From a candidate division WWE3 bacterium CG22_combo_CG10-13_8_21_14_all_39_12 (lineage in GTDB: Bacteria; Patescibacteriota; 4484-211; GCA-002791395), in assembly GCA_002771355.1 (NCBI GenBank), contig PCSU01000023.1, positions 2,207-28,474 on the forward strand: a DNA stretch of 26,268 nt, written 5' to 3'. Positions 1 through 9,292 of this stretch are shown here, piece after piece. Position numbers and translations under genes: made by a program. Each line of letters starts with the position of its first letter. The stretch's first letter is position 1. The notes beneath the pieces were generated by a model. The model did no database searches and was not told the origin of the DNA. It saw nothing but the letters and a program-made list of their open reading frames with translations.

Positions 1-2456
<2,456 letters not shown>

Positions 2457-2460
2457 ACTA

Positions 2461-2480
2461 TGAGTTAGTAAACTAACTCA
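2461..2480 (-). other. Hairpin abutting the 23S 5' end
   Basis: TGAGTTAG and CTAACTCA form a perfect 8-bp stem with a 4-nt loop (TAAA), a few bases upstream of the predicted mature 23S 5' end. It resembles the hairpins that follow the tRNAs here and the hairpin next to the 16S 5' end (6568-6588). A role in end definition or processing is inference. Confidence 0.6.
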
Positions 2481-2784
2481 AATTAATCATAAGAAACGCA
2501 AGAACAATCAAGAATCATATTTGTTTATAGTCTGACGAGATATTGTCAGACTTTCTGAAATTGTATGTATTTTTATAAATACAAAATTCCGGACAAAAAT
2601 TTTCGTGTTTTGATTATTCAATGTAACTACACCCTCGCATAAATTGAGGTGTAGTCACGTATCATCTTTTGTTAAAGTTCATCTTACAAAACGTTTAAAA
2701 ACAAAAGAATTTTTGTTTTTAGGTCGTCCTGCAATCATCTATGGTTTACCAGCCGAAACCTTATTTTCTTAACGCAGGCCAATT
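2481..2784 (-). other. tRNA-Ala to 23S spacer with three local hairpins
   Basis: There is no convincing gene in this AT-rich stretch of about 300 bases. Three inverted repeats are visible: AGTCTGAC/GTCAGACT at 2529-2552; CTACACC(C)TC/GAGGTGTAG at 2627-2654; and a purely A/T-rich 10-bp stem AAAAACAAAA/TTTTGTTTTT at 2697-2720. They lie in the transcribed spacer between tRNA-Ala and 23S. The last could act as a weak pause or processing site. The partner strand of the 23S processing stem would be outside the window. Confidence 0.5.
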
Positions 2785-2827
2785 GAGTTTATATTAATAA
2801 ACTCGCCAAAAACTCCTGAAGGAGTTT
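2785..2827 (-). repeat. Tandem hairpin pair downstream of tRNA-Ala
   Basis: Two hairpins follow the tRNA in its sense direction. The first, at 2827-2810, has arms AAACTCC/GGAGTTT and starts 2 nt after CCA. The second, at 2804-2785, has arms GAGTTTAT/ATAAACTC. Both carry the GTTT/AAAC core seen after the other tRNAs in the window. The first is followed by only a short T-run in the sense strand, and 23S lies downstream, so a pure terminator role is doubtful. Confidence 0.75.
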
Positions 2828-2829
2828 AA

Positions 2830-2906
2830 TGGTGGAGCTGAGGAGACTCGAACTCCTGACCCCCACATTGCAAATGTGGTGCTCTAGCCAACTGAGCTAC
2901 AGCCCC
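2830..2906 (-). tRNA. tRNA-Ala (anticodon TGC)
   Basis: A complete cloverleaf is visible. Acceptor GGGGCTG pairs with CAGCTCC and includes the G3:U70 pair that identifies alanine tRNA. The D arm is GCTC/GAGC. The anticodon arm is CCACA/TGTGG with loop TTTGCAA. The T loop is TTCGAGT, and CCA is encoded. It lies between the pilin gene and 23S, as in many spacer tRNA-Ile/tRNA-Ala arrangements, but is separated from tRNA-Ile by about 1.5 kb containing two protein genes. Confidence 0.97.
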
Positions 2907-3135
2907 GCGTAAGCGCGAACTGTGTACGCCAAGCATACTAGTCGCGGTTTCTGCTATTTTTAGTACACCTAAATGTACCAACTATGTTAAATGTACAAAA
3001 TAAATGAAAGGAATACGCCGTAGAAACAAAAAAACCAAACCTTTAATTACGAGGTTTCGTGTTTTGTAATGGCTTTATGTGCTTTGTGAAAACACAAAAA
3101 GACGGTTATTCGAAGTTCCTTTCATTACCGGCGCT
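2907..3135 (-). other. Leader of the tRNA-Ala/23S transcript
   Basis: About 230 nt separate the promoter at 3136-3165 from tRNA-Ala, with no convincing gene. An 11-bp inverted repeat, TTCCTTTCATT (3116-3126) and AATGAAAGGAA (3003-3013), encloses about 100 nt. Its first arm lies only a few bases after the predicted transcription start. Inside it, a weak terminator-like element has arms AAACCT/AGGTTT (3037-3042, 3052-3057) followed on the sense strand by seven Ts (3034-3028). Two copies of TAAATGTAC lie at 2969-2977 and 2988-2996. An attenuation or antitermination role is inference. Confidence 0.45.
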
Positions 3136-3165
3136 ATTGTATCACTGGATGCAAGAAAGGGTCAA
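3136..3165 (-). promoter_or_regulatory. Sigma70-type promoter for tRNA-Ala/23S
   Basis: On the reverse strand TTGACC (3165-3160) and TACAAT (3141-3136) are separated by 18 bp. It lies just downstream of the pilin stop codon and points to tRNA-Ala and 23S. It is one of the better promoter matches in the window and implies that 23S does not depend on the 16S promoter. Confidence 0.7.
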
Positions 3166-3219
3166 TGCAATCAACGATTTCTTCCCTGGGGATAAAAATA
3201 CTATACTCATTGCATAATA

Positions 3220-3696
3220 TTATGGGGTAGGTGTTGAAGTTGGCGCAACAATAAGACAACCTTCGGTCACAACCACCTGAAAATCATCAGTATTCCCTAC
3301 TGTACCATCTGGACCAGCTGTTATCAGTAAACTCTGACCAGCAGTCGTTGCATTACAGTCGTGGTCTTGGTAATGGTATGCATTTCCCCATGGATCAGTG
3401 TTAATTGCTTCTCCTAAATCACCTGAGGAAACCAAAGCAGAAACAACACTCGCCCACGTACCTCCAGTACCTGCAATTGTATCGACTTCTGCACCAACAA
3501 GAGGCAACTCACCATGAAAAACCTTATATTCAAGCATAGCTTTTCGTATCGAATTCATATCAGTCTCTGCGGCTGCATATTTAGAATCATCAACAACACC
3601 TAAATAGTTTCCCACGCCAAGAGAAACTAAAATTCCAATAATCACAATAACCACAAGAAGTTCAATAAGTGTGAAGGCCTTCTTTGAAGATTGCAT
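3220..3696 (-). CDS. Type IV prepilin / GspG-like pseudopilin
   Basis: This 158-residue protein begins with a type III (prepilin) signal: two lysines, a predicted cleavage after Ala7, then F-T-L-I-E with the conserved Glu at mature position 5, and a hydrophobic helix to about residue 30. The C-terminal half has the DPWGNAY and GPDGTVGNTDD pattern of GspG-like major pseudopilins, plus two cysteines (in HDC and EGC) and a Pro/Thr tail. The ATG at 3696 is chosen over a TTG 69 bases upstream because the signal peptide then has normal length and a promoter ends 6 nt before it. Processing by a prepilin peptidase and assembly into a surface filament are expected from the family. The unusual point is its place between tRNA-Ile and tRNA-Ala inside the 16S-23S spacer. 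Confidence 0.9.
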   Translation of the reverse strand: MQSSKKAFTLIELLVVIVIIGILVSLGVGNYLGVVDDSKYAAAETDMNSIRKAMLEYKVFHGELPLVGAEVDTIAGTGGTWASVVSALVSSGDLGEAINTDPWGNAYHYQDHDCNATTAGQSLLITAGPDGTVGNTDDFQVVVTEGCLIVAPTSTPTP

Positions 3697-3702
3697 GAAG
3701 TT

Positions 3703-3731
3703 ATAATGACACGCGATAGACACATGGTCAA
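3703..3731 (-). promoter_or_regulatory. Promoter of the pilin gene, leaderless type
   Basis: TTGACC (3731-3726), a 17-bp spacer, and CATTAT (3708-3703) sit so that the -10 box ends 6 nt before the ATG at 3696. The predicted transcript starts at or next to the A of ATG. No Shine-Dalgarno sequence is present. Confidence 0.6.
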
Positions 3732-3767
3732 GATGTACCAATATAGCTTTTAAAATTATCCCCAACC

Positions 3768-3776
3768 TGGCATAGT
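3768..3776 (+). promoter_or_regulatory. Extended -10 element of the HEAGH membrane protein gene
   Basis: TGG followed by CATAGT (3771-3776) resembles an extended -10. The -35 region is poor. An ATG follows directly at 3777 and a second at 3783. With normal spacing, transcription would start at the second ATG. The same layout occurs at mnmA. Confidence 0.4.
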
Positions 3777-3782
3777 ATGTTT

Positions 3783-4271
3783 ATGACCCTAAAAAATACC
3801 AAACAATTAATACTCCCCCTTTCACTCAGTATCTACACCTTCTGGATGCTTATTCACAACTCTGCCAACAGCTTTCTTGATAATGTAAATCTTCTCTTTC
3901 ACGAGGCCGGTCATGTAATTTTCGGAATTGTAGGAAATGAATTTGTAATGTTTATTGGCGGAACAATAATGCAACTGATCGCACCAATAATTGTAGTCTT
4001 GCACTTTAGAAAGGAAAAAAGTGATGCGGGAGAAATATTTGGTTGGTGGTGGCTTGGACAAAACCTCGTTAATGTAGCAGTTTACGTTGCTGATGCAAAT
4101 AGACAGGTACTAGAACTTCTTGGATACGGGCAGCATGACTGGAACTATCTTCTTAGCACTCTTGATATTCTTCCGCTAGCAGAAGAACTTGGTTTGGTAT
4201 TAAGACTCCTCGGATACGGAATTATGTTTGGAATTATTGGAAAAAGCGTGTTGGCAAACCTACAGAAATAA
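3783..4271 (+). CDS. Integral membrane protein with HEAGH motif (putative metalloprotease-like, unknown function)
   Basis: A protein of about 162 residues with three to four hydrophobic helices. HEAGH, a zinc-binding HExxH motif, lies about 35-40 residues from the N terminus near a membrane segment. It is followed by GGTIMQL, a WWWLGQNL...YVADA segment and HDW. These resemble an uncharacterised bacterial membrane family with HEAGH, the YxxDA region and HDW conserved; that resemblance is from memory. A membrane zinc hydrolase of M50 flavour is possible, but no NPDG-type M50 motif is seen, so catalysis is not established. It is transcribed opposite to the rRNA genes, with its start about 85 bases from the divergent pilin start. 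A TTT separates two possible ATG starts (3777, 3783). The later one is preferred because of promoter spacing. Confidence 0.8.
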   Translation: MTLKNTKQLILPLSLSIYTFWMLIHNSANSFLDNVNLLFHEAGHVIFGIVGNEFVMFIGGTIMQLIAPIIVVLHFRKEKSDAGEIFGWWWLGQNLVNVAVYVADANRQVLELLGYGQHDWNYLLSTLDILPLAEELGLVLRLLGYGIMFGIIGKSVLANLQK

Positions 4272-4292
4272 TTATCATTGAGACTAATTATT
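4267..4292 (+). terminator. Weak AT-only hairpin at the end of the HEAGH gene
   Basis: AATAATTA and TAATTATT form an 8-bp stem with a 10-nt loop overlapping the stop codon. It has no GC pairs and no clear T-run, so terminator function is uncertain. The following stretch to 4420 shows no gene. Confidence 0.3.
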
Positions 4293-4420
4293 ATCCTTAT
4301 ACGCAGTAAAGGGCGATTTATGCAAATCAACAGGAAGCGCGTGAAGTTTGCGAAGCAATACTCAGAGTTTTACTATATAAAATAGATAGTGCAAAGGTTG
4401 TACAAATACACAACGCAGTT

Positions 4421-4461
4421 GGGTTTACGAGACGTAAACCCAGAGTTTCGTAACCGAAACT
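4421..4461 (-). repeat. Tandem hairpin pair downstream of tRNA-Ile(GAU)
   Basis: In the tRNA sense direction, a hairpin with arms AGTTTCG/CGAAACT (4461-4444, loop 4 nt) starts at the base after CCA. After 2 nt a second follows with arms GGGTTTAC/GTAAACCC (4441-4421, loop 5 nt). The layout and core match the hairpins after the other tRNAs. No T-run follows either hairpin. Confidence 0.85.
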
Positions 4462-4539
4462 TGGTGGGCATGGGAGGACTCGAACCTCCGAACCTCTACA
4501 TTATCAGTGTAGCGCTCTAACCAGCTGAGCTACATGCCC
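4462..4539 (-). tRNA. tRNA-Ile (anticodon GAT)
   Basis: The cloverleaf is complete: acceptor GGGCATG/CATGCCC, D arm GCTC/GAGC with GG in the loop, anticodon arm CTACA/TGTAG with loop CTGATAA, T loop TTCGAGT, and encoded CCA. The variable loop is 6 nt. It lies in the 16S-23S spacer beyond a terminator that follows 16S. A TATAAT (4558-4553) is 13 nt upstream of its 5' end, suggesting independent transcription. Confidence 0.97.
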
Positions 4540-4552
4540 CCTGTCAGCACAC

Positions 4553-4558
4553 ATTATA
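4553..4558 (-). promoter_or_regulatory. -10 element upstream of tRNA-Ile
   Basis: A perfect TATAAT on the reverse strand lies 13 nt before the tRNA-Ile 5' end, predicting a leader of only a few nucleotides. No good -35 hexamer is visible at 16-18 bp, so strength is uncertain. Confidence 0.45.
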
Positions 4559-4649
4559 CAACGGACTGTACAAACCTCTCTACCGCCCAAACGATAACCA
4601 ACCAGTGATATTTCTATGTTCCTTAAAATTTTTTATTTCTTACTTCCAA

Positions 4650-4674
4650 CAAAAAACCCACCTTTCGGTGGGTT
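4650..4674 (-). terminator. Rho-independent terminator of the 16S unit
   Basis: On the reverse strand AACCCACC pairs with GGTGGGTT across a GAAA tetraloop, followed by TTTTTTG. There is no T-run on the other strand, so it works leftward only. It lies immediately after the 16S processing stem and before tRNA-Ile. This predicts that 16S transcripts end here rather than continuing into 23S. Confidence 0.85.
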
Positions 4675-4680
4675 AAATGC

Positions 4681-4704
4681 TATAGCAATGCTATAGAGCA
4701 ACAG
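4681..4704 (-). other. 16S processing stem, 3' strand
   Basis: CTATAGAGCAACAG (4691-4704) is the exact reverse complement of CTGTTGCTCTATAG at 6623-6636, on the other side of 16S. After a few mismatches the outer TATAGC (4681-4686) pairs with GCTATA (6641-6646). This is the expected RNase III-type stem enclosing pre-16S. tRNA-Ile lies outside it. Confidence 0.8.
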
Positions 4705-5013
4705 GTCCTTTTGGTGCTACGAAGGACACGTAGGTTACATTACCGCATGTAACAGCGAGGACAGTTTGAGAACATGTCCAAAAGTTCGACTATAAAGACT
4801 TTATAAAAAGTACGAATACAAATTATAGAGAATTCAAGTTTAGTACTTAACCCTCCGCTTGCACTATAGTTGTCTCAAATCGAATTATCGAAAAGGGACA
4901 ACTTGCAAACTATTCGTATAGCAAAATCAATTTGCTTAGAATAGCTATATATAAATAATGACTTACAACATCGGGAGTTACCAGAGCTTTTACTTTATAG
5001 ACCTTTTACTCCT
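4705..5013 (-). other. 16S trailer between mature 3' end and processing stem
   Basis: About 310 bases without a gene. Local hairpins include GTTACAT/ATGTAAC near 4734-4752 and AGTTGTC/GACAACT near 4867-4907. It belongs to the pre-16S transcript and is longer than the trailers usual in model bacteria. Confidence 0.55.
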
Positions 5014-6565
5014 AGAAAGGAGGTGATCCGTCCGCAGATTCCCCTACGGACACCTTGTTACGACTTCACACTCCTCGCTGAGCCTAGCTTAAACCACAAT
5101 AAATGCAGTCTTCGGCTATTCCCAACTCGGCTTATGTGACGGGCGGTGTGTGCAAGGCTCGAGAACGTATTCACCGCGCCATGGCTGATACGCGGTTACT
5201 AGCGATTCCAACTTCATGAGGTCGAGTTACAGACCTCAATCCGAACTGGGACGCAGTTTAGGGATTAGCTCCCTCTTACGAGGTGGCAACCTGCTATCTG
5301 CGCCATTGTAGCGTGTGTGTCGCCCAGGCCATAAGGGCAACGCTGACTTGACGTCGTCCGCACCTTCCTCCCCCTTACGAGGGCAGTTCCGCGTGAGTGA
5401 TACAACACACGGTACGGGTTGCGCTCGTTGTAGGACTTAACCCTACCTCTCACGAGACGAGCTGACGACAGCCGTGCAACACCTGTGAATTCCCTCTGAT
5501 TAAACAGATTCTCTAACGTTTCTGAAAGAGCATTAAGAAAAACATGTCAAGGCCTGGTAAGGTTCTTGGCGTAACATCCAATTAAACCACGCGCTCCACC
5601 GCTTGTGCGAGCCCCCGCCAATTCCCTTAAGTTTTAATCTTGCGACCGTACTCCCCAGGCGGGACACTTAACGCGTTAGCTTACGCCTGGCAATCCACAC
5701 AAACCTCCACTAATGAAGATCTGAGTGGAACACCAAGCTAGTGTCCATCGTTTACGGCTAGGACTACACGGGTATCTAATCCGTTTCGCTCCCCTAGCTT
5801 TCGTGGTTCAGTGTCAACAATCGCCCAGCTAGCTGCCTACGCCTTTGGTATTCCAGTGCATATCAACGGATTTTACCCCTACTTGCACTGTTCTGCTAGC
5901 CCCTACGATGTTCTAGTTCGACCGTATCGAAAGCATATTCACGGTTGAGCCGTGAGATTTAACCTTCGACGCATCGAACCACCTACCCAACCCTTTACGC
6001 CCAATAACTCCGGACAACGCTTGCAGCCTACGTATGACCGAGGCTTCTGGCACGTAGTTAGCAACTGCTTTCTAGAGTGGTACCGTCATCATCTTCCCAC
6101 TCCACAGTGGTTTACAGTCATTATGACCGTCATCCCACACGCGGCATCGCAGCGTCAGGGTTTCCCCCATTGCGCATGATTCCTACTTGCTGCCACCCGT
6201 AGGTGTAGGGCCCGTATCTCAGTGCCCTTGTGGGGGGTCGCGCTCTCACGCCCCCTACCCGTCATCGCCTTGGTGAGCCATTACCTCACCAACTAGCTGA
6301 TAGGACGCAGGCCGATCTCAAAGCATGACTAGTAAACTAGTCACTTTACCCAAAAAACCTCTCGGTTTAATGGGACTATCCGGGATTAATCCAGATTTCT
6401 CTGGGCTATTCCTGACTTTGAGGCACGTTCCTACGTGTTACTCACCCGTCTGCCACTAGTCCGATGAGATACATCTTGCGATGTACGACGTCGGACCCGT
6501 TCGACTTGCATAGCTTAGGCATGCCGCCAGCGTTCATCCTGAGCCAGGATCAGACTCTCAATAAA
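5014..6565 (-). rRNA. rrs: 16S ribosomal RNA, complete
   Basis: The reverse strand runs from AGAGTCTGATCCTGGCTCAG near 6558 to GGATCACCTCC, with an intact anti-Shine-Dalgarno sequence, near 5019. The length of about 1.55 kb excludes an intron. The 338 site reads GCTGCCACCCGTAGGTGT, the form targeted by probe EUB338-III. The 530-loop strand reads GTGCCAGAAGCCTCGGTCA, which differs from the usual 515F target at three positions. The 27F site has one change (AGAGTCTG). These departures fit a CPR organism that standard primers would detect poorly. Ends are estimated by eye. Confidence 0.97.
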
Positions 6566-6567
6566 AT

Positions 6568-6588
6568 CTGCTAAGGGTAACTTAGCAG
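6568..6588 (-). other. Hairpin abutting the 16S 5' end
   Basis: CTGCTAAG and CTTAGCAG form a perfect 8-bp stem with a 5-nt loop, a few bases upstream of the predicted mature 16S 5' end and inside the long processing stem. A similar 8-bp hairpin abuts the 23S 5' end. Confidence 0.65.
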
Positions 6589-6927
6589 TGATTAGAATTT
6601 AATAAATTAAAAACTAACCAATCTGTTGCTCTATAGGATCGCTATAAATATTGTTTGTTGTTATTGTAGTTATTTGGTCGCATTAGTTTTTAACTGTGTA
6701 AAAACTAATATCAAATCAAAATTAAAACTTATAAAAAGGAATGTAACGAGATTTGGTTTCTAAAAAATAGAACCTAAAATATTTCGTTCATTTACCATCT
6801 ATTTGTAAACGTACTTTTATCTTGCTGTAATTATCCATTTCTAGAGAATTCTATTTAGAATAACTACAACTCCCATTATAACCACTTGGTCAATGGGAAA
6901 ACGAGAATAGGTGAAAAAAGATCCTTC
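6589..6927 (-). promoter_or_regulatory. 16S leader and probable promoter region
   Basis: About 340 bases contain no gene. A TATAAT (6880-6875) on the reverse strand is the best -10, without a convincing -35. It lies within a nested palindrome at 6872-6897: outer arms CCCATT/AATGGG and inner ACCA/TGGT, which could be an operator. Further downstream in the leader an 11-bp hairpin ATTAGTTTTTA/TAAAAACTAAT occupies 6682-6709. The 5' strand of the 16S processing stem is at 6623-6646. The region is strongly AT-rich, as rRNA upstream regions often are. Confidence 0.5.
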
Positions 6928-7416
6928 TTATAGAGTTCGATCCGTTGAACGATTCTTCTTAACAGCTTCAAGAATAATATGTTGAACCTCTTCTGGATCA
7001 GCAATTGCCTTAAGGTCACCTTCAGAACCACCAGCACCTGAAGAAATCTGGCCTGCTAATGATTGAATTCGTAAACTTCCAAATCCACAAAAGTTCTCAA
7101 ACCAACCTCGAGAAATAATTACATCTGAAATACGCTCAAGTGGAATAGAACTTATTGAATAACCAAATAAACCTTTTCGAACTATGATGCGCTTGTTTGT
7201 AATCCAGTAGTAACGCTGCCAATATGATTTGCCTGCCATCGCATGTGCAAACAATAACGCAAAAGGAAAAAGTAAAAGCCCAACAAGTGTCATAGCAAGC
7301 ATAAATAGCCACAGAAGTGAATAGGAATAAAAGTAATACTTTTTAAGTTGAGGTAAAGGCGCCCCTTCGTAAAGAATTTCTTCGCCCTCAAGAATCCTTG
7401 GCATTTCGTGCTGCAT
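6928..7416 (-). CDS. PH-domain (bPH2 / DUF304, YdbS-like) membrane protein
   Basis: A 162-residue protein: a short cytoplasmic start with GEEILYEG, a hydrophobic hairpin of two membrane segments at about residues 28-60, then a bacterial PH-like domain. That domain contains the typical ITNKRIIVRKGLFG, PLERISDV and GSLRIQS elements and ends with an ADPEEVQ helix. Family members are membrane-anchored and mostly of unknown function. It starts 32 bp after the mnmA stop and probably shares the mnmA transcript. GAAAGAAG upstream is at best a weak ribosome binding site. An alternative start is the Met 12 bases inside. The gene ends just upstream of the 16S promoter region, reading in the same direction. 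Confidence 0.88.
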   Translation of the reverse strand: MQHEMPRILEGEEILYEGAPLPQLKKYYFYSYSLLWLFMLAMTLVGLLLFPFALLFAHAMAGKSYWQRYYWITNKRIIVRKGLFGYSISSIPLERISDVIISRGWFENFCGFGSLRIQSLAGQISSGAGGSEGDLKAIADPEEVQHIILEAVKKNRSTDRTL

Positions 7417-7448
7417 GTTGCCAATTTTATTCTTCTTTCATAGTCCTG

Positions 7449-8522
7449 TCAACTCGTTCGGGCAATAATCCCCCCTCCAATAACAATGTTTTTATTGTAA
7501 AGCACAGCATGTTGACCAGGCGAAACACCTCTAACAGGTTCTGCTAGAGAAACAACAATAGTGCCATCTTCACTATTTACAAGCTCACAACCCACTAACT
7601 CTCCTAGGTGACGAATTCGTACCGAAGCACCAATCTTTTGATTAACACCACTTGTAATAATTGAACCCACACTATCCGTAAGAAACAGTTCTGTAACCTC
7701 GGATCCAGAATCTCTCCCAACCACCAACTCATTCTTTTCTATGTTTTTGCGAACTACATATAAGGGGTCTCCTGTGTAGGACGTGAGTGTAAATCCACTT
7801 CGCTGACCAACCGTATACAACAAAACACCTTCATGGGTGCCCACCACTTCTCCACTCTGTAAGACAACGTTTCCTGGACGAACAACTATTCTTTCCTTAA
7901 TAAATTCTTTTATGTCAATGTCTCCAATAAAGCATATTCCCACACTATCTTTTTTGTGTGCCGTATTTAAGTTGTGCAACTGGGCAAGATCACGAACCTG
8001 ACTTTTAAGCATACCTCCTAACGGAAATACCGTGCGCGACAACTGTTCCTGGGTAAGCCTATATAAGAAATAGCTCTGATCCTTGGTGATATCAGTACCC
8101 ATCATTAATTCATATATACCATCAGATTCTTGAACACGTGCATAATGACCAGTTGCTACCAAGTCTACCCCAAGATCCTTTAACGCATAATCCATAAATA
8201 CACCAAACTTAATATACTCGTTACACCACACATCTGGATTGGGTGAAAGGCCTTTTTCAATTTCTGACAAAAACCTATCGACAACATACTTCTTATAGGA
8301 ATCAGAAAAATCAACCGTTCGAAATGGGATCCCAATTTTTTTAGCAACCTTTAATGCATCTTGTCTGTCCTGACTCCCCGTACAACCAGGAATATCATCA
8401 TCCCAGCGAAGCATGTGTACGCCAATAACATCATAACCTTGGTCTTTAAGAAGTGCAGCCGTAACCGATGAATCAACTCCACCGCTTAACCCAACCGCAA
8501 TTTTTGTTTTTTCTTTTTGCAT
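7449..8522 (-). CDS. mnmA: tRNA-specific 2-thiouridylase MnmA
   Basis: MnmA activates U34 of tRNAs for Glu, Gln and Lys with ATP and inserts sulfur, giving 2-thiouridine. The protein (357 residues) has the N-terminal PP-loop SGGVDSS at about residues 13-19 and TGHYAR. The first catalytic Cys (about residue 100) is in NPDVWCNEYIKFG and the second is in the DSVGICFIG motif. The length is normal. Two ATGs are available, at 8528 and 8522. The later is preferred because an extended -10 (TGG TAAAAT) ends directly before the first, placing transcription start at the second. There is no Shine-Dalgarno sequence. The stop is TGA, evidence for the standard code. The PH-domain gene follows, 32 bp downstream. 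Confidence 0.96.
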   Translation of the reverse strand: MQKEKTKIAVGLSGGVDSSVTAALLKDQGYDVIGVHMLRWDDDIPGCTGSQDRQDALKVAKKIGIPFRTVDFSDSYKKYVVDRFLSEIEKGLSPNPDVWCNEYIKFGVFMDYALKDLGVDLVATGHYARVQESDGIYELMMGTDITKDQSYFLYRLTQEQLSRTVFPLGGMLKSQVRDLAQLHNLNTAHKKDSVGICFIGDIDIKEFIKERIVVRPGNVVLQSGEVVGTHEGVLLYTVGQRSGFTLTSYTGDPLYVVRKNIEKNELVVGRDSGSEVTELFLTDSVGSIITSGVNQKIGASVRIRHLGELVGCELVNSEDGTIVVSLAEPVRGVSPGQHAVLYNKNIVIGGGIIARTS

Positions 8523-8528
8523 GGGCAT

Positions 8529-8537
8529 ATTTTACCA
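8529..8537 (-). promoter_or_regulatory. Extended -10 promoter of mnmA
   Basis: TGG (8537-8535) then TAAAAT (8534-8529), with a poor -35. The -10 box ends 6 nt before the ATG at 8522, predicting a leaderless mRNA. Confidence 0.5.
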
Positions 8538-8580
8538 TTTACAAGAAATTACATAATCACTAACCCTCCCATAAATACAG

Positions 8581-8620
8581 AAAGGGGGTGCTGACACCGT
8601 CGTCACCACCCCCTTCTTTT
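8581..8620 (-). terminator. Strong GC-rich terminator hairpin
   Basis: AAGGGGGTG (8582-8590) pairs with CACCCCCTT (8607-8615), extended by an inner TGAC/GTCA stem. It lies after the stop of the five-helix membrane protein gene. The leftward tail is TCTGTATTTAT and the rightward tail is CTTTT, so it may work in both directions. Confidence 0.7.
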
Positions 8621-8634
8621 CCTCAACCTAAAAG

Positions 8635-9210
8635 TTAATCGGCCTTCCCAACCAATTTGACAAAACCTCGTTGGGTGACTTCCCCTGGAAATGCAAAGGC
8701 TGCCGTTGTGCACGTTGTGAAAACTGCTAGCACAACAACAAACTGCACCCATACCCAAGGTGTAGCAACCACAGTGGCCAACATACCGTAACGAATGAAA
8801 AACGAAACGGTATACCAAACCACCACAAACATCAACACTGCGTGGGCATACGCATACCGGTTGTGCCCATTTATATTCACAGTCCAATTTTCCTTGGATG
8901 GGTCAATAGCAAGCTGCTTGTTTTCCATGTTCCAAAACCACAAAACGTAAATAACAGCAGACACAATGCCGACAAACTGCGCAATACGTTCCCTTGAATC
9001 CCCCAACTCAAATGACCCTGCAATCCCCAAGCTTACCGCAAAGAACAGCGGAAAGAACAGGATGTCAAATAGCGGAATCATCCAATATGCAAAATACCCT
9101 GGCGGACGGGGATTCCGGATACTGACATCGTACAGGTTCAAACTCAGCATGGGTAAAACAATCCACCCTATACCAAACAACCACCGCCACACAAAAGGCC
9201 AACTCGACAT
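8635..9210 (-). CDS. Five-helix membrane protein of unknown function
   Basis: A 191-residue protein with about five hydrophobic segments, rich in Trp and Tyr, starting MSSWPFVW and ending near VKLVGKAD. I recognise no family. The charged NINGHNRYAYAH segment between helices 3 and 4 would be a useful search anchor. The ATG at 9210 is chosen over a longer frame reaching 9318 because a near-perfect ribosome binding site, AAAGGAGGG, lies 5-8 nt upstream. A promoter (TTTACA, 17 bp, TAGAAT) gives a leader of about 45 nt. This contrasts with the leaderless genes around it. Together with the GC-rich terminator and a seemingly less AT-rich coding sequence, this hints at a gene of different origin or special regulation. 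Confidence 0.8.
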   Translation of the reverse strand: MSSWPFVWRWLFGIGWIVLPMLSLNLYDVSIRNPRPPGYFAYWMIPLFDILFFPLFFAVSLGIAGSFELGDSRERIAQFVGIVSAVIYVLWFWNMENKQLAIDPSKENWTVNINGHNRYAYAHAVLMFVVVWYTVSFFIRYGMLATVVATPWVWVQFVVVLAVFTTCTTAAFAFPGEVTQRGFVKLVGKAD

Positions 9211-9248
9211 GCGCTCCCTCCTTTGGGAAATCTCAATTGAGTAAGTGC

Positions 9249-9286
9249 TAGAACCTAATTCTATAACTATCGGTTTGTTTTGTAAA
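9249..9286 (-). promoter_or_regulatory. Promoter with inverted repeat over the -10
   Basis: TTTACA (9286-9281), a 17-bp spacer and TAGAAT (9263-9258) drive the five-helix membrane protein gene. The inverted repeat TAGAA-N5-TTCTA (9249-9263) covers the -10 and could be an operator. The palindrome CTCAATTGAG follows in the leader. Confidence 0.6.
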
Positions 9287-9292
9287 GAGTAT

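Noticed and set aside
2969..2996. Iterons of a replication origin (two TAAATGTAC repeats)
   Set aside because: There are only two copies, with no DnaA boxes or replication genes nearby; it is probably chance in AT-rich leader DNA.
3697..3765. Longer pilin start at a TTG codon
   Set aside because: It would add 23 residues before a normal prepilin signal, and a promoter overlaps this segment, ending 6 nt before the inner ATG.
5014..6565. Intron or insertion in 16S, common in some CPR lineages
   Set aside because: The total length is close to the E. coli length and conserved segments are continuous.
8603..8887. 94-codon frame overlapping the five-helix membrane gene
   Set aside because: It is a Cys-rich shadow in another frame of 8635-9210, without its own ribosome binding site.
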